Assembly (NCBI GenBank): GCA_028868455.1
Contig: JAGWUK010000021.1
Span: forward strand, 1 to 13,681
Source of the DNA: Burkholderiales bacterium
Lineage (GTDB): Bacteria; Pseudomonadota; Gammaproteobacteria; Burkholderiales; Burkholderiaceae_D
Length of the DNA: 13,681 nt
Direction: 5' to 3'
How positions within the stretch are numbered: the stretch's first letter is position 1; each line of letters starts with the position of its first letter. Shown piece by piece: positions 1 through 9,865 of this stretch. The position numbers and the translations under genes are program-made. Under the pieces are notes generated by a model. It worked only from the letters and a program-made list of their open reading frames with translations, had not been told where the DNA came from and searched no databases.

Positions 1-1071
1 AACATCCCTATCTTGGCGCTTGATGTTCCGAGTGGACTCAATGCAGATACGGGCCAGGCAGTCGGCAATGCTGAAACGACCATTTGTGCCAGTCATACAA
101 TTACGTTTATAGGAAATAAACCTGGCCTTCATACTGCATCTGGCCGAGATTTTGCCGGGAACGTGATCGTTGCCGATCTAGGTATTGCAAGCGAATTATT
201 CCCTGCTCCAACGATGTACTTGAATGATGTTTCGATTTTCGAACAACACTTGGCGCCGAGAAAATTTAACAGTCATAAAGGAAGTTATGGTGAAGTGCTA
301 ATCATTGGTGGCAGTAAAGGCATGGCCGGTGCGGCCATGCTGGCTGCGCGCGCAGCCTTGCATGCAGGTGCCGGACGCACAACCATTGGATTCGTTGAAA
401 ACTCGCCACTATACGACAGCAATTATCCGGAAATTATGTGTCGACTCGCCAGCGAATTGACGCCCCGAAATGAGGTTGTCGCAATAGGACCTGGCCTCGG
501 GCAATCTGAAGACGCGACGCAACTGCTCCTTAAAATGTTAAATTCGGACTTAAGCTTGGTTTTAGATGCCGACGCATTAAACCTTATTGCGATCAATCCA
601 GTGTTGCGCTCATCACTCCAGACCAGAAAAGCGCAGTCCATCCTGACTCCGCACCCACTGGAAGCTGCCCGCCTATTAGGCGTTAGCAGCGAAACAATTC
701 AATCTGACCGTGTGCGTGCCGCAAAACAATTAGCTGATTGCTTTCAGTGTGTCGCCGTACTCAAGGGATCGGGAAGCATCATTTCCACGCCTCAACAACC
801 ATTATTCATCAATACGACGGGAAACGCGGCCTTGGCGACTGGAGGAACTGGCGATGTTTTGGCCGGGGTGTGTGGCGCTTTATTAGCTCAAGGAATGAAC
901 AGCCTAAATGCCGCACGCGTAGCCGTTTGGGCTCACGGAAAGTCCGCTGATGAGCTTGTCTCGCGCGGACTTGGACCAAACGGTTTAACAGCTGGAGAAA
1001 TTATTCCGCAAATAAGATCCGTGCTAAATCACTTGATAAAAAATCGGCATTCTAATCAACTAGAATGTTAA
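1..1071 (+). CDS. nnr: Bifunctional NAD(P)HX epimerase/dehydratase, 3' part (5' end outside window)
   Basis: Repairs hydrated NADH and NADPH. The N-terminal YjeF-type epimerase domain interconverts R- and S-NAD(P)HX, and the C-terminal ribokinase-like domain dehydrates the S form using ADP. The reading frame is open at base 1 and the visible protein begins [18 protein letters not shown], the conserved end of the epimerase domain, so the gene starts upstream. The TTG at 13 is therefore not a real start. The dehydratase domain is complete: [18 protein letters not shown], the GPGLGQS nucleotide loop, [22 protein letters not shown], and near the C-terminus [10 protein letters not shown], the catalytic loop of the family. 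The stop at 1069-1071 lies inside the 3' end of cysE on the other strand, a 20-bp convergent overlap. Domain order and motifs make the assignment secure. Only the epimerase active site cannot be checked here. Confidence 0.93.
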   Translation, partial: NIPILALDVPSGLNADTGQAVGNAETTICASHTITFIGNKPGLHTASGRDFAGNVIVADLGIASELFPAPTMYLNDVSIFEQHLAPRKFNSHKGSYGEVLIIGGSKGMAGAAMLAARAALHAGAGRTTIGFVENSPLYDSNYPEIMCRLASELTPRNEVVAIGPGLGQSEDATQLLLKMLNSDLSLVLDADALNLIAINPVLRSSLQTRKAQSILTPHPLEAARLLGVSSETIQSDRVRAAKQLADCFQCVAVLKGSGSIISTPQQPLFINTTGNAALATGGTGDVLAGVCGALLAQGMNSLNAARVAVWAHGKSADELVSRGLGPNGLTAGEIIPQIRSVLNHLIKNRHSNQLEC

Positions 1072-1798
1072 TTTGCTCTGGATTCAGCTTATCTTTATCT
1101 GACTGTGCATCACAGGCAATTCCGGCTTTACAGATTGCCGAAGTCAGCTTCTCAATTTGTTCTTGTTGAGAAACGGCATTATCAATCAGTTTATGTAAAA
1201 CCTTTGAAATCGGATCATCGCTGTTCTGAGTTACCCCATACGCAGAGAATAACTGCGCCGCGCTTGAATCCGGTTGCCCGCCATCTTTCCTAATAATGTG
1301 AGCAGGATTACCAACAGCTGTCGCGCCTGCAGGAACAGGTTTAACTACGACCGAATTCGATCCAATTTTAGCTCCAGCCCCGATAACGAAACCACCAAGA
1401 ACCTTGGCGCCAGCACCAACGATGACTCCAGGCTCCAATGTCGGATGACGTTTCGTTCCTCTGGACAAAGAAGTTCCCCCCAGAGTTACACCCTGATAAA
1501 TTGTGCAATCATCGCCAACTTCGGCAGTCTCTCCGATGACCACACCAAAACCATGATCTATGAATACACGGCGCCCGATTGTCGCACCGGGGTGTATTTC
1601 AATACCTGTCAAAACACGGGCGATATGAGAAATGAATCGCCCTAACCATTTCAGTCCACGAGTCCAGCACCATTGCGCCCATCCATGCATTAAAATCGCC
1701 TGAAACCCTGGATAGCAAGTGATGACTTCCCAGGCATTTCTGGCGGCAGGATCTTTATGAATAATGCTTGCGATATCTTCGCGTATGCGGTTGAACAT
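1052..1798 (-). CDS. cysE: Serine O-acetyltransferase
   Basis: Transfers acetyl from acetyl-CoA to L-serine, giving O-acetylserine for cysteine synthesis in the cytoplasm. The protein is 248 aa. Residues 1-65 form the short helical N-terminal domain. From residue 66 ([10 protein letters not shown]) a left-handed beta-helix of hexapeptide repeats runs to about residue 165. The Asp-His pair is D81-H82 in [12 protein letters not shown], followed by YQGVTLGGT (101-109) and the second conserved histidine H118 in KRHPT. VGNPA at 162-166 closes the helix. The tail, about 80 residues, is longer than the short tail of the E. coli enzyme and is mostly polar and helical, so feedback behaviour cannot be predicted. 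The ATG at 1798 fits the family N-terminus (MFNRIREDI). rlmB lies 112 bp upstream on the same strand, so cotranscription is possible but not shown. Confidence 0.95.
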   Translation of the reverse strand: MFNRIREDIASIIHKDPAARNAWEVITCYPGFQAILMHGWAQWCWTRGLKWLGRFISHIARVLTGIEIHPGATIGRRVFIDHGFGVVIGETAEVGDDCTIYQGVTLGGTSLSRGTKRHPTLEPGVIVGAGAKVLGGFVIGAGAKIGSNSVVVKPVPAGATAVGNPAHIIRKDGGQPDSSAAQLFSAYGVTQNSDDPISKVLHKLIDNAVSQQEQIEKLTSAICKAGIACDAQSDKDKLNPEQINILVD

Positions 1799-1910
1799 GA
1801 ATTTAAATAACCCAAAACAATCAGATTACACATGTTAACTTGTTTGAAGAATTTCCGTTTGAAATAAGCAATTTCACGTTACCAATCCCAGCGGAGAATT
1901 CAAAATCGGG

Positions 1911-2645
1911 TCAAGGAAGACGTTGGCGGCGGGCTTCGTATAAGCAAATCCCGGAAGCAACGGAAACATTCAGACTTTCAACGGAACCAAACATAGGCAC
2001 ACTAACCAGTACGTCACAAGTTTCTCTGGTGAGGCGCCGCATCCCCTCGCCTTCGGACCCCATAACCAGAGCTGCTCCAGACGTAAAATCGACGTCGTAA
2101 ATATTTTTTTCTACTTCGTCTGTTGTTCCGACCAGCAAAATATCGCGCTCTTTTAACTCCCGCAGCGTCCTTGCCAGATTCGTCACAGTGATATACGGCA
2201 CAGTTTCAGCTGCACCACTGGCAACCTTAGCCGCCGTCGCATTTAAACCCACTGCACGGTCTTTGGGTGCGATGACAGCGTGCGCACCAGCACCATCAGC
2301 AACCCGAAGGCAAGCGCCTAAATTATGTGGATCAGTAATACCATCCAAGATCAACAGCAATGGCGGCCCTTCGATCGCATCCAACAATTCATCCAGATTA
2401 CGCGCCAAAGACAATTCCCCAGCTTTTGCTACAACGCCCTGGTGACGACGAGTTCCGACGATGTTGGCCAATCGCTGGTCGTCAGCCTGAATAATTTTGA
2501 TTCCAGCTGCTTTCGCTGCAGACAACAAATCCTGCATACGACGATCCACGCGGCCCGAATCCACATAAATTTCTTCGACCGATGAAGCCTCGTGACGAAT
2601 TCTCGAAGTCACGGCATGGAAACCAAAAATCATTTTACTTTTCAT
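1911..2645 (-). CDS. rlmB: 23S rRNA (guanosine-2'-O-)-methyltransferase RlmB
   Basis: SpoU-family (SPOUT) methyltransferase that uses S-adenosylmethionine to methylate the 2'-O of a conserved guanosine (G2251 in E. coli numbering) of 23S rRNA. The protein is 244 aa, the normal length. Residues 1-75 form the RNA-binding SpoU N-terminal domain, which begins with the typical FGFHAV. All three SpoU motifs are intact: motif 1 [11 protein letters not shown] (104-114) with the catalytic Arg114, motif 2 [12 protein letters not shown] (about 194-205), and motif 3 [15 protein letters not shown] (216-230), which contributes to the trefoil knot and cofactor pocket. The ATG lies 21 bp after the rnr stop. 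The rnr-rlmB pair is a common arrangement in proteobacteria and is probably cotranscribed. A second ATG at codon 5 is possible but less likely. Confidence 0.95.
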   Translation of the reverse strand: MKSKMIFGFHAVTSRIRHEASSVEEIYVDSGRVDRRMQDLLSAAKAAGIKIIQADDQRLANIVGTRRHQGVVAKAGELSLARNLDELLDAIEGPPLLLILDGITDPHNLGACLRVADGAGAHAVIAPKDRAVGLNATAAKVASGAAETVPYITVTNLARTLRELKERDILLVGTTDEVEKNIYDVDFTSGAALVMGSEGEGMRRLTRETCDVLVSVPMFGSVESLNVSVASGICLYEARRQRLP

Positions 2646-2666
2646 ATTGCATTTTTCACTTATGTT

Positions 2667-5150
2667 TTAACGTCGTTTTTTGGCAGTTTTGCCAGTCGCG
2701 CCTGATGTGCGCTTCTTATTCCCAGCGACGGAACTGGGTTTTGTCGCTCCGTTTTTATTGATGGCGACATGTGGGGTAGAACTACTGGCTTGTTTCCGTT
2801 CGGGCCTCGATTTTGCCGAACCAGTTATTGCTTTCCCCGTTTTTCCTGAGAATTCGGTCGCAGGTTTGCCACTCGCTTCGCCAAACGCTGCAACTCTTGC
2901 GCGAGTTGGTACCGCTGAACGAGGCGCAGGTTGCACGATACTCAGATCGATTTTACGTGCATCCAAATCCACACGACTTACTTGCACCAGGACTTTGTCT
3001 GTCAGTTGATATCGCTTGCCGGTTCGCTCCCCGCGCAACTCGTGACGAGCCTCGTCGAATTGGAAATAATCAGCGCCCAGATCGGTAATATGCACCAAAC
3101 CTTCGATATAAATATCGTCCAGTTGCACAAATATCCCAAATTGCGTAACGCCGGAAATTGTCCCTGTAAATTCCTCACCAAGTTTATTTTTGATGAAATA
3201 GCATTTCAGCCATGCCTCAACATCTCTCGATGCCTCATCTGCTCTGCGTTCGTTTGCAGAACAATGCACACCCAAAGCATCCCAGATCGTCAACTCTCTT
3301 TCCGGTGTTTTTTTGCCCGCAGCTTTATCCGCGATTTGCTGCTTACGCGTCGCATTCGATACGTTCGTATTAAGCAAACTTAAATCAATACCCTTAGGTT
3401 CATATTTTTTTCCGTACAAAATAGCCTTGATTGCACGGTGAGTCAGTAAATCAGGATACCGTCGTATCGGACTGGTAAAGTGAGCGTAGGCCTCATACGA
3501 CAAACCAAAATGGCCAATATTGTCCGGGCTATATACGGCCTGTTGCATTGACCGCAGCAACATCGTTTGTAACAAAGAAGAATCCGGGCGCCCCTTAATT
3601 TTCGCCATTAACTCAGCATAATCAGATGCAGATGGCTTATCGCCACCATTCAATGACAAACCAACTTGCTTCAGGAAATTTCTTACCTGAGTCAATTTTT
3701 CCTTTGTCGGCCCGGCGTGAATCCGATAAGTTCCGGGATGTTTGTATGTTTCCAATAAATTCGCCGCACAAACGTTGGCAGCCAACATGCATTCTTCTAT
3801 CAGCTTGTGCGCGTCATTACGTACACGGGGCAAAATCTTCTCAATTTTACCAACAGCGTTACAGACAATATATGTTTCCGTCGTTTCGAAATCAATTGCC
3901 CCCCGCTTCTGTCTTGCCCTAAGCAAAGCTTGAAACACATCATAGAGATGCGACAAATGCGGCACTAAAGTCATTCTTTTTGCGGCTTCCGGACCTTTTG
4001 TGTTGCCCAGAATGGCTGCGACCTCGGTATAGGTAAAGCGGGCAGCCGAGTGAATCACGGCAGGATAAAACTGGTAGGCTGAAATTTCTCCTGCCGACGT
4101 AATTACCATGTCGCAGACTAGTGTCAATCTATCGACATCAGGATTTAAAGAGCACAACCCATTCGACAGCTTCTCCGGCAACATGGGAATTACACGCCGT
4201 GGGAAATACACAGACGTACTCCGGAGCAAAGCATCGCTGTCGAGCGCATCATTCGGCTGCACGTAATGACTGACATCAGCAATGGCGACAATTAAACGAT
4301 GTCCCTTGGCGCGTCCAATTTTTACCGGTTCACAATAAACGGCATCGTCAAAATCCCGCGCATCTTCGCCGTCGATGGTAACCAAAGGGATATCGCGCAA
4401 ATCCACCCGCTCATCCAGATCAGTGCTTCTGATCTCAGATGGCAGTTTTGCGGCAAGTTTTTTGGCTGGCTCCGAAAACTCGTGAGGAACACCAAATTTA
4501 CGGACAGCGATTTCAATTTCCATTCCAGGGTCATCAATCTCCCCCAGAACTTCAACTATCTTTCCAACGGGTTGAGCATATCGAGTCGGCTGCTCCGTCA
4601 ACTCAACGCTGACCACCTGACCCGACTTCGCTTTCCCTGGCGAGCCACTCAGTAAAATGTCCTGACTAAATCGTTTGTCCTCGGGAGCAACGACCCAGAC
4701 GCCGTTTTCGTTTAATAAGCGTCCAATAACGTGCGTATTCGCGCGCTCAAGTACCTCGATGATTCCGCCTTCTAGACGTCCCCGACGATCAGTCCCAACA
4801 ATGCGTGCAGTTACACGATCACCATGCAAAACCTTTTGCATTTCTCGCTCGGACAAAAATAAATCAGCGCTACCGTCATCCGGGATCAAGAATCCATAGC
4901 CATCGCGATGACTGCTTACTTTTCCGGTAATGAAATTTTCTTGATTTGCCAAGCCATAGGCACCAGATTTATCTGCCTTAATCTGACCATCTCTTTCCAT
5001 CGCGTTGATTCTTCGCGTCATGCCATCAAACTCCTCAGGTTTCACACCAAGTTTGTCCGCAATTGCACTAGCCGTCAGTTTCGAGCTATTAGTGCGAAGG
5101 ATGCCCAGAATCTCTTCTCGACTGGGAATGGGATATAAATGCTTATTCAA
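2667..5150 (-). CDS. rnr: Ribonuclease R
   Basis: Processive 3'-to-5' exoribonuclease of the RNase II/R family, which degrades structured RNA such as rRNA fragments and REP-containing mRNA. The protein is 827 aa. An N-terminal winged-helix region (about 8-68) starts at YPIPSREEILGILR. Cold-shock domain 1 follows (about 75-130, GYGFLIPDDG), then cold-shock domain 2 (about 140-215). The RNB catalytic domain (about 245-590) carries TIDGEDARDFDDAV at 258-271 with the metal-binding aspartates D260, D266, D268 and D269. The S1 domain is about 655-740 (VTQFGIFVQLDDIYIEGLVHI). The tail is Lys/Arg-rich and ends TAKKRR, as usual for RNase R. The start is TTG at 5150. The same frame has a stop at 5190-5192 and no ATG or GTG between, while the next Met (residue 44) would delete most of the winged helix. 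The Shine-Dalgarno is weak. It is the first gene of the rnr-rlmB unit. Confidence 0.95.
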   Translation of the reverse strand: MNKHLYPIPSREEILGILRTNSSKLTASAIADKLGVKPEEFDGMTRRINAMERDGQIKADKSGAYGLANQENFITGKVSSHRDGYGFLIPDDGSADLFLSEREMQKVLHGDRVTARIVGTDRRGRLEGGIIEVLERANTHVIGRLLNENGVWVVAPEDKRFSQDILLSGSPGKAKSGQVVSVELTEQPTRYAQPVGKIVEVLGEIDDPGMEIEIAVRKFGVPHEFSEPAKKLAAKLPSEIRSTDLDERVDLRDIPLVTIDGEDARDFDDAVYCEPVKIGRAKGHRLIVAIADVSHYVQPNDALDSDALLRSTSVYFPRRVIPMLPEKLSNGLCSLNPDVDRLTLVCDMVITSAGEISAYQFYPAVIHSAARFTYTEVAAILGNTKGPEAAKRMTLVPHLSHLYDVFQALLRARQKRGAIDFETTETYIVCNAVGKIEKILPRVRNDAHKLIEECMLAANVCAANLLETYKHPGTYRIHAGPTKEKLTQVRNFLKQVGLSLNGGDKPSASDYAELMAKIKGRPDSSLLQTMLLRSMQQAVYSPDNIGHFGLSYEAYAHFTSPIRRYPDLLTHRAIKAILYGKKYEPKGIDLSLLNTNVSNATRKQQIADKAAGKKTPERELTIWDALGVHCSANERRADEASRDVEAWLKCYFIKNKLGEEFTGTISGVTQFGIFVQLDDIYIEGLVHITDLGADYFQFDEARHELRGERTGKRYQLTDKVLVQVSRVDLDARKIDLSIVQPAPRSAVPTRARVAAFGEASGKPATEFSGKTGKAITGSAKSRPERKQASSSTPHVAINKNGATKPSSVAGNKKRTSGATGKTAKKRR

Positions 5151-5464
5151 ATGTTGTAATTTTCTTTAAATTAGGACTTGCAAAAAATTGCTACGGCAAA
5201 GTGAAACTTCCTTTGATGCTGAGGAAAATTTTCTTTACAAAGGAAATCCGTTACGTCGGCAGACAACATGTTGCCTGAATTCCCAACTACACCATGATAA
5301 CGACGGCAGTACAAATATTACGATGAGGAACCATTGCGCCGCTGGGTCTATTTTGTGTAAGTCCTATCAATGTGTAACTTTGTACCGATGACAAACTACA
5401 AGTATAGTTTACCGGAGCGGTCAATATTTTCCTAATTATTCTTGCATAAACGCAAGGTACTATC
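5151..5464. other. Divergent intergenic region between rnr and tRNA-Leu
   Basis: A stretch of about 315 bp with no convincing ORF. It should hold the leftward rnr promoter, but I see no clear -35/-10 pair for it. There is a perfect 10-bp palindrome, CAACATGTTG, near 5265, and an inverted pair CCTTTG/CAAAGG between about 5211 and 5244 that could form a weak stem in the rnr leader. Short ORFs on both strands have no recognisable features. Confidence 0.5.
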
Positions 5465-5492
5465 TTGACATATGATCGCAACAATCTATAAT
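5465..5492 (+). promoter_or_regulatory. Promoter of tRNA-Leu
   Basis: TTGACA at 5465-5470 and TATAAT at 5487-5492 are separated by 16 bp. Both hexamers match the sigma-70 consensus exactly. Transcription would start near 5499, a few bases before the mature tRNA 5' end at 5506. A perfect promoter fits a stable-RNA gene. Confidence 0.9.
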
Positions 5493-5505
5493 CACGCCTT
5501 CCGTT

Positions 5506-5590
5506 GCCCACGTGGCGGAATTGGTAGACGCGCATGGTTCAGGTCCATGTGCCGCAAGGTGTGGGGGTTCGAGTCCCTCCGTGGGCACCA
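5506..5590 (+). tRNA. tRNA-Leu (anticodon CAG)
   Basis: A complete class II tRNA of 85 nt with genome-encoded CCA. The acceptor arm pairs GCCCACG (5506-5512) with CGTGGGC (5580-5586). The discriminator is A5587 and CCA is 5588-5590. The anticodon stem CATGG/CCATG encloses the loop TTCAGGT, giving anticodon CAG (5540-5542), which reads CUG codons. A long variable arm precedes the GGTTCGAGTCC T arm. A discriminator A and a long variable arm are leucine identity features. It has its own promoter and an intrinsic terminator. Confidence 0.97.
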
Positions 5591-5600
5591 CCATTCAGAA

Positions 5601-5628
5601 GGCCCGTTGATTCGTCAACGGGCCTTTT
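5601..5628 (+). terminator. Intrinsic terminator of tRNA-Leu
   Basis: A perfect 10-bp stem, GGCCCGTTGA (5601-5610) with TCAACGGGCC (5615-5624), has a TTCG tetraloop and is followed by TTTT. It begins 10 nt after the tRNA CCA end. Confidence 0.93.
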
Positions 5629-5663
5629 CGCATTGAAATAGTCTGAACAAGTGACTGATTCTA

Positions 5664-5687
5664 AAAAGGCCGGGAAGCCGGCCTTTT
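5664..5687. terminator. Second, bidirectional-type terminator
   Basis: AAAAGGCCGG (5664-5673), loop GAAG and CCGGCCTTTT (5678-5687) form a symmetrical hairpin with an A-tract on one side and a T-tract on the other, so it can act in both directions. It may back up the tRNA-Leu terminator or stop leftward read-through. Confidence 0.8.
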
Positions 5688-5873
5688 ACGCTTTTGATAT
5701 ATGCAAAGTTACTTGCAACATGTGCAAAGCACTGCGCGACGCTACAACAATCCAGCGATCAACTCGCAAGAACATTATTCGGTAATTTAGAGTCGTAGAT
5801 ACTTCCAAACCATTCCAATACTAGCCAACAATCAACGGCATATTAGATGACATACCGTGGAAAGCACAAAAAG

Positions 5874-5901
5874 AAAAAGCCCTGTAAAAACAGGGCTTTT
5901 T
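5874..5901 (-). terminator. Intrinsic terminator of tRNA-Ser
   Basis: A perfect 12-bp inverted repeat, AAAAAGCCCTGT (5874-5885) with ACAGGGCTTTTT (5890-5901), has a 4-nt loop. Read leftward it lies 8 nt beyond the CCA end of tRNA-Ser and is followed by a U-tract. Between this hairpin and 5687 (about 185 bp) I see no gene. Confidence 0.92.
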
Positions 5902-5909
5902 CTGAAATC

Positions 5910-5999
5910 TGGAGGAGAGAGGGGGATTCGAACCCCCGATACTATCGCTAGTACGCCTGATTTCGAGTCAGGTACATTCAACCACTCTGCCACCTCTCC
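5910..5999 (-). tRNA. tRNA-Ser (anticodon CGA)
   Basis: A class II tRNA of 90 nt with encoded CCA. The acceptor is GGAGAGG paired with TCTCTCC, with a terminal G-U next to the T arm. The anticodon stem CCTGA/TCAGG encloses CTCGAAA, giving anticodon CGA (complement of 5963-5965), which reads UCG. The variable arm is long and the T arm has TTCGAAT. The discriminator base is U73 (complement of A5913), whereas the well-known E. coli serine tRNAs carry G73. It has its own promoter at 6033-6060 and a terminator just downstream. Confidence 0.96.
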
Positions 6000-6032
6000 G
6001 GTATGCGTTTCGTTTGTGCAACGAAGCGAAAG

Positions 6033-6060
6033 ATTATAGCAAAGATCGGCCGTATTTCAA
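6033..6060 (-). promoter_or_regulatory. Promoter of tRNA-Ser
   Basis: On the minus strand TTGAAA (complement of 6055-6060) and TATAAT (complement of 6033-6038) are 16 bp apart, with an extended -10 TGC just upstream. The start would be near 6026. The leader then contains an inverted repeat over about 6006-6028 (TTCGTT with AACGAA) that could fold before 5'-end processing by RNase P. Confidence 0.88.
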
Positions 6061-6273
6061 ATCCCTGTTTTTACACGCAGGATTCCGCATCGCAGCTTTT
6101 GGTTTTCCAATAAAAGCCTGCATAAATATATTTCCACAGATCAATAAATGACATCCGCTTGTCACATTGCGGCTCTATATTTGTGCGCGTTAATTGATTA
6201 TTGCGCCGATTCTTTTTTATGGATGGGCGCGCCTTTGCATTTGGGAATTTGCGTTAATGGACAGCGTAGTAAC

Positions 6274-6279
6274 AGGAGA
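6274..6279 (+). promoter_or_regulatory. Shine-Dalgarno that decides the start of the EAL/GGDEF gene
   Basis: AGGAGA lies 4 nt before the GTG at 6284. The competing ATG at 6257 and TTG at 6194 have no Shine-Dalgarno. The 200 bp upstream (6062-6270) show no clear sigma-70 promoter and no recognisable riboswitch. Confidence 0.75.
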
Positions 6280-6283
6280 ATCC

Positions 6284-8131
6284 GTGGATTATCTCTCACA
6301 AGCCAATACCATCGTTGACAGCATACTGACGAAGACTGTGCTGGACAACGACATGATGGCATTGGCGCAGTTGTCGCGCATTGTCGAGTTGCGTTTGCTG
6401 ACGGCGCGCTTTCAGCCCATCGTTGAAATGCAGAATGGCGACATTCTCGGTTATGAAGGCTTGATACGCGGGCCGTCAGATAGCCCGCTGCATTCGCCGG
6501 TCAATCTGTTCCGCGCTGCCAGAGAACACAATCTGACGGTAACAGTGGAGCATTTGTGCCGCCGCATAGTGCTGGAGCAGTTTGCTGCGCAAAAACTACC
6601 GGGGAAATTATTTTTGAATGTCAGCCCCGAGTGTCTATTGCAAAAAGATGTGCGCTATGGTGAAACGCTGGATTACATCCACAATCTTGGTATACAGCCT
6701 GAGCGCGTGATTATCGAATTGACCGAGTATCAGCCTACGCACGATTATGGCTTGTTGTGCGAAGCGGTTTTCCATTATCGGGCGATGGGATTTGAGATTG
6801 CGATTGATGATCTGGGCGAGGGATTTTCCAGTCTGCGATTATGGTCGGAATTAAAGCCGGATTATGTCAAGATCGATATGCATTTTATTCAGGGCATTGA
6901 TCACGATCCTGTCAAAGCGCAGTTTGTGCGCTCTATTCAGAGCATTGCAGAAAAATCCGGCACGCGTGTCATCGCCGAAGGGATAGAAACACAGGCGGAG
7001 CTGATTGCAGTGCGCGACCTTGGTGTCGCTTGTGGTCAGGGCTATCACATTGCGCGACCTCACCCAAGTCCGGCGCGTGCGGTTTCCGCCGAAGTGGCCA
7101 AGCTGCTGAGCAGCAATCAGTCAATGCCGCCACGCCGTCAGACAACTTCATTTGAACAAGTCGCAACGGTAGAAAAGATACTCAAGACACCGCCGACCAT
7201 TTCATCGAAAATGCTGAACAATCAGGTTGACGATATATTTTTGCAGAATCCCAAATTGCAAATGATCGCCGTCGTTGATGACGGTGTGCCGATTGGTATC
7301 ATCAACCGTTATCACATGATTGATCGCTTTGCGCGCCCTTATCAACGTGAGCTGTATGGCAAAAAACCGTGCGCGGTATTCATGGATTCCCATCCTGTGA
7401 TGGTGGATAAAAACACCAGCATGCAGGATGTCAGCCACGTGATTGTCGAAGCCAATCCCGATCATTTGGTCAACGGCATCATCATCACCGATCAGGGGCG
7501 CTACATCGGCCTGGCAACCGGCCCGGATCTGATGCGCGAAATTACGCAAATGCAGATTAACGCTGCGCGTTATGCCAATCCGCTGACACAATTGCCGGGC
7601 AATGTGCCAATCAACGAGCATATCGATCAGCTTCTGCGCAAGAAGGTTCCGTTTAGCGCCTGCTATTGCGACCTCGACCATTTCAAGCCATTTAATGATG
7701 TCTACGGTTATCGACGAGGCGACGATATTATCCAGATGACGAGTGAGGTATTAAAAAAGCATTGCGATCCGCAACAGGATTTCGTCGGGCATATTGGTGG
7801 CGATGATTTTATTATCCTGTTCCAGAGCGAAGACTGGGAAGCGCGCTGCCAGGCAATATTGCAAAGTTTTTCTGTAGCGATCCACGATTTCTACAGCAAT
7901 GAAGACCGTGAACGCGGCGGCTATCTGAGCGAAGACCGGCAGGGCAAAAAAGTCTTTTATTCTTTAGTCAGCCTGTCGCTGGGTGTGGTGAAATCTCGCC
8001 TCAATAAATATTATTCGCATCATCAGATTTCTATCGCGGCATCGGAAGCGAAAAAACAGGCCAAAAAGATTCATGGCAACAGCTTGTTTGTTGATCGTCG
8101 CGCAGACCTTGATACACGCTCACTCTCTTGA
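6284..8131 (+). CDS. EAL-CBS-GGDEF domain protein (c-di-GMP turnover)
   Basis: Predicted cytoplasmic c-di-GMP enzyme of 615 aa, with no membrane segment or signal peptide. The EAL phosphodiesterase domain (about 38-270) has every residue I would look for: E58 in YEGLIRG, N112 in LNVSPE, E145 in IELTE, D175-D176 in IDDLGEGFSSL, K196 in YVKID, E232 in AEGIET. The middle (about 300-425) resembles a CBS pair, a likely ligand-sensing module. The C-terminal GGDEF-like domain (about 430-605) has LDHFKPFND and the signature GGDDF (505-509), with Asp for the usual fourth-position Glu. PQQD replaces the RxxD inhibitory site. Phosphodiesterase activity is likely. The GGDEF domain may be weak or regulatory. 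GTG was chosen as start because of the Shine-Dalgarno at 6274. An ATG at 6257 would add nine residues. The gene is convergent with serS and has no operon partner. Confidence 0.88.
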   Translation: MDYLSQANTIVDSILTKTVLDNDMMALAQLSRIVELRLLTARFQPIVEMQNGDILGYEGLIRGPSDSPLHSPVNLFRAAREHNLTVTVEHLCRRIVLEQFAAQKLPGKLFLNVSPECLLQKDVRYGETLDYIHNLGIQPERVIIELTEYQPTHDYGLLCEAVFHYRAMGFEIAIDDLGEGFSSLRLWSELKPDYVKIDMHFIQGIDHDPVKAQFVRSIQSIAEKSGTRVIAEGIETQAELIAVRDLGVACGQGYHIARPHPSPARAVSAEVAKLLSSNQSMPPRRQTTSFEQVATVEKILKTPPTISSKMLNNQVDDIFLQNPKLQMIAVVDDGVPIGIINRYHMIDRFARPYQRELYGKKPCAVFMDSHPVMVDKNTSMQDVSHVIVEANPDHLVNGIIITDQGRYIGLATGPDLMREITQMQINAARYANPLTQLPGNVPINEHIDQLLRKKVPFSACYCDLDHFKPFNDVYGYRRGDDIIQMTSEVLKKHCDPQQDFVGHIGGDDFIILFQSEDWEARCQAILQSFSVAIHDFYSNEDRERGGYLSEDRQGKKVFYSLVSLSLGVVKSRLNKYYSHHQISIAASEAKKQAKKIHGNSLFVDRRADLDTRSLS

Positions 8132-8165
8132 CGCGGCACATAACGCTGCCCTGGCAAATGTCAGT

Positions 8166-8203
8166 AAAAAGCCTCACGTCGCAATGCGAATGTGAGGCTT
8201 TTT
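8166..8203. terminator. Bidirectional terminator between the EAL/GGDEF gene and serS
   Basis: AAAAAGCCTCAC (8166-8177) pairs with GTGAGGCTTTTT (8192-8203), a perfect 12-bp stem. The 14-nt loop contains TCGC/GCGA, which can extend the structure. A- and T-tracts on both sides let it end transcripts from both convergent genes. Confidence 0.93.
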
Positions 8204-8270
8204 TAATGAAGACTTTTCTGATCAGTGAAGTGAGCAGGCGGCTTGTTGCAGCACGCCTGCACCAAGGATC

Positions 8271-9704
<1,434 letters not shown>

Positions 9705-9865
9705 TCAAAATATAGGGGAGTATATCAATTCATCAGCCTAATGCGCTCACAAACATTGCGACAATTTACGGAAAATACCTATACTCCACCTCAGTATAAG
9801 AAAGCTTCAGGCATTTCTGGAAAAGCCAGGTACGGCGAGAAAGTCGTGTCACACTCACCCAGAAT

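Noticed and set aside
5857..6039. 60-codon frame on + reading GGERGIRTPDTIASTPDFESG
   Set aside because: This is the antisense translation of tRNA-Ser and its terminator, a well-known spurious protein.
6140..6283. c-di-GMP riboswitch upstream of the EAL/GGDEF gene
   Set aside because: I looked because of the gene's function but see no recognisable GEMM-type core, only a short GCTTTT/AAAAGC inverted pair near 6095-6120.
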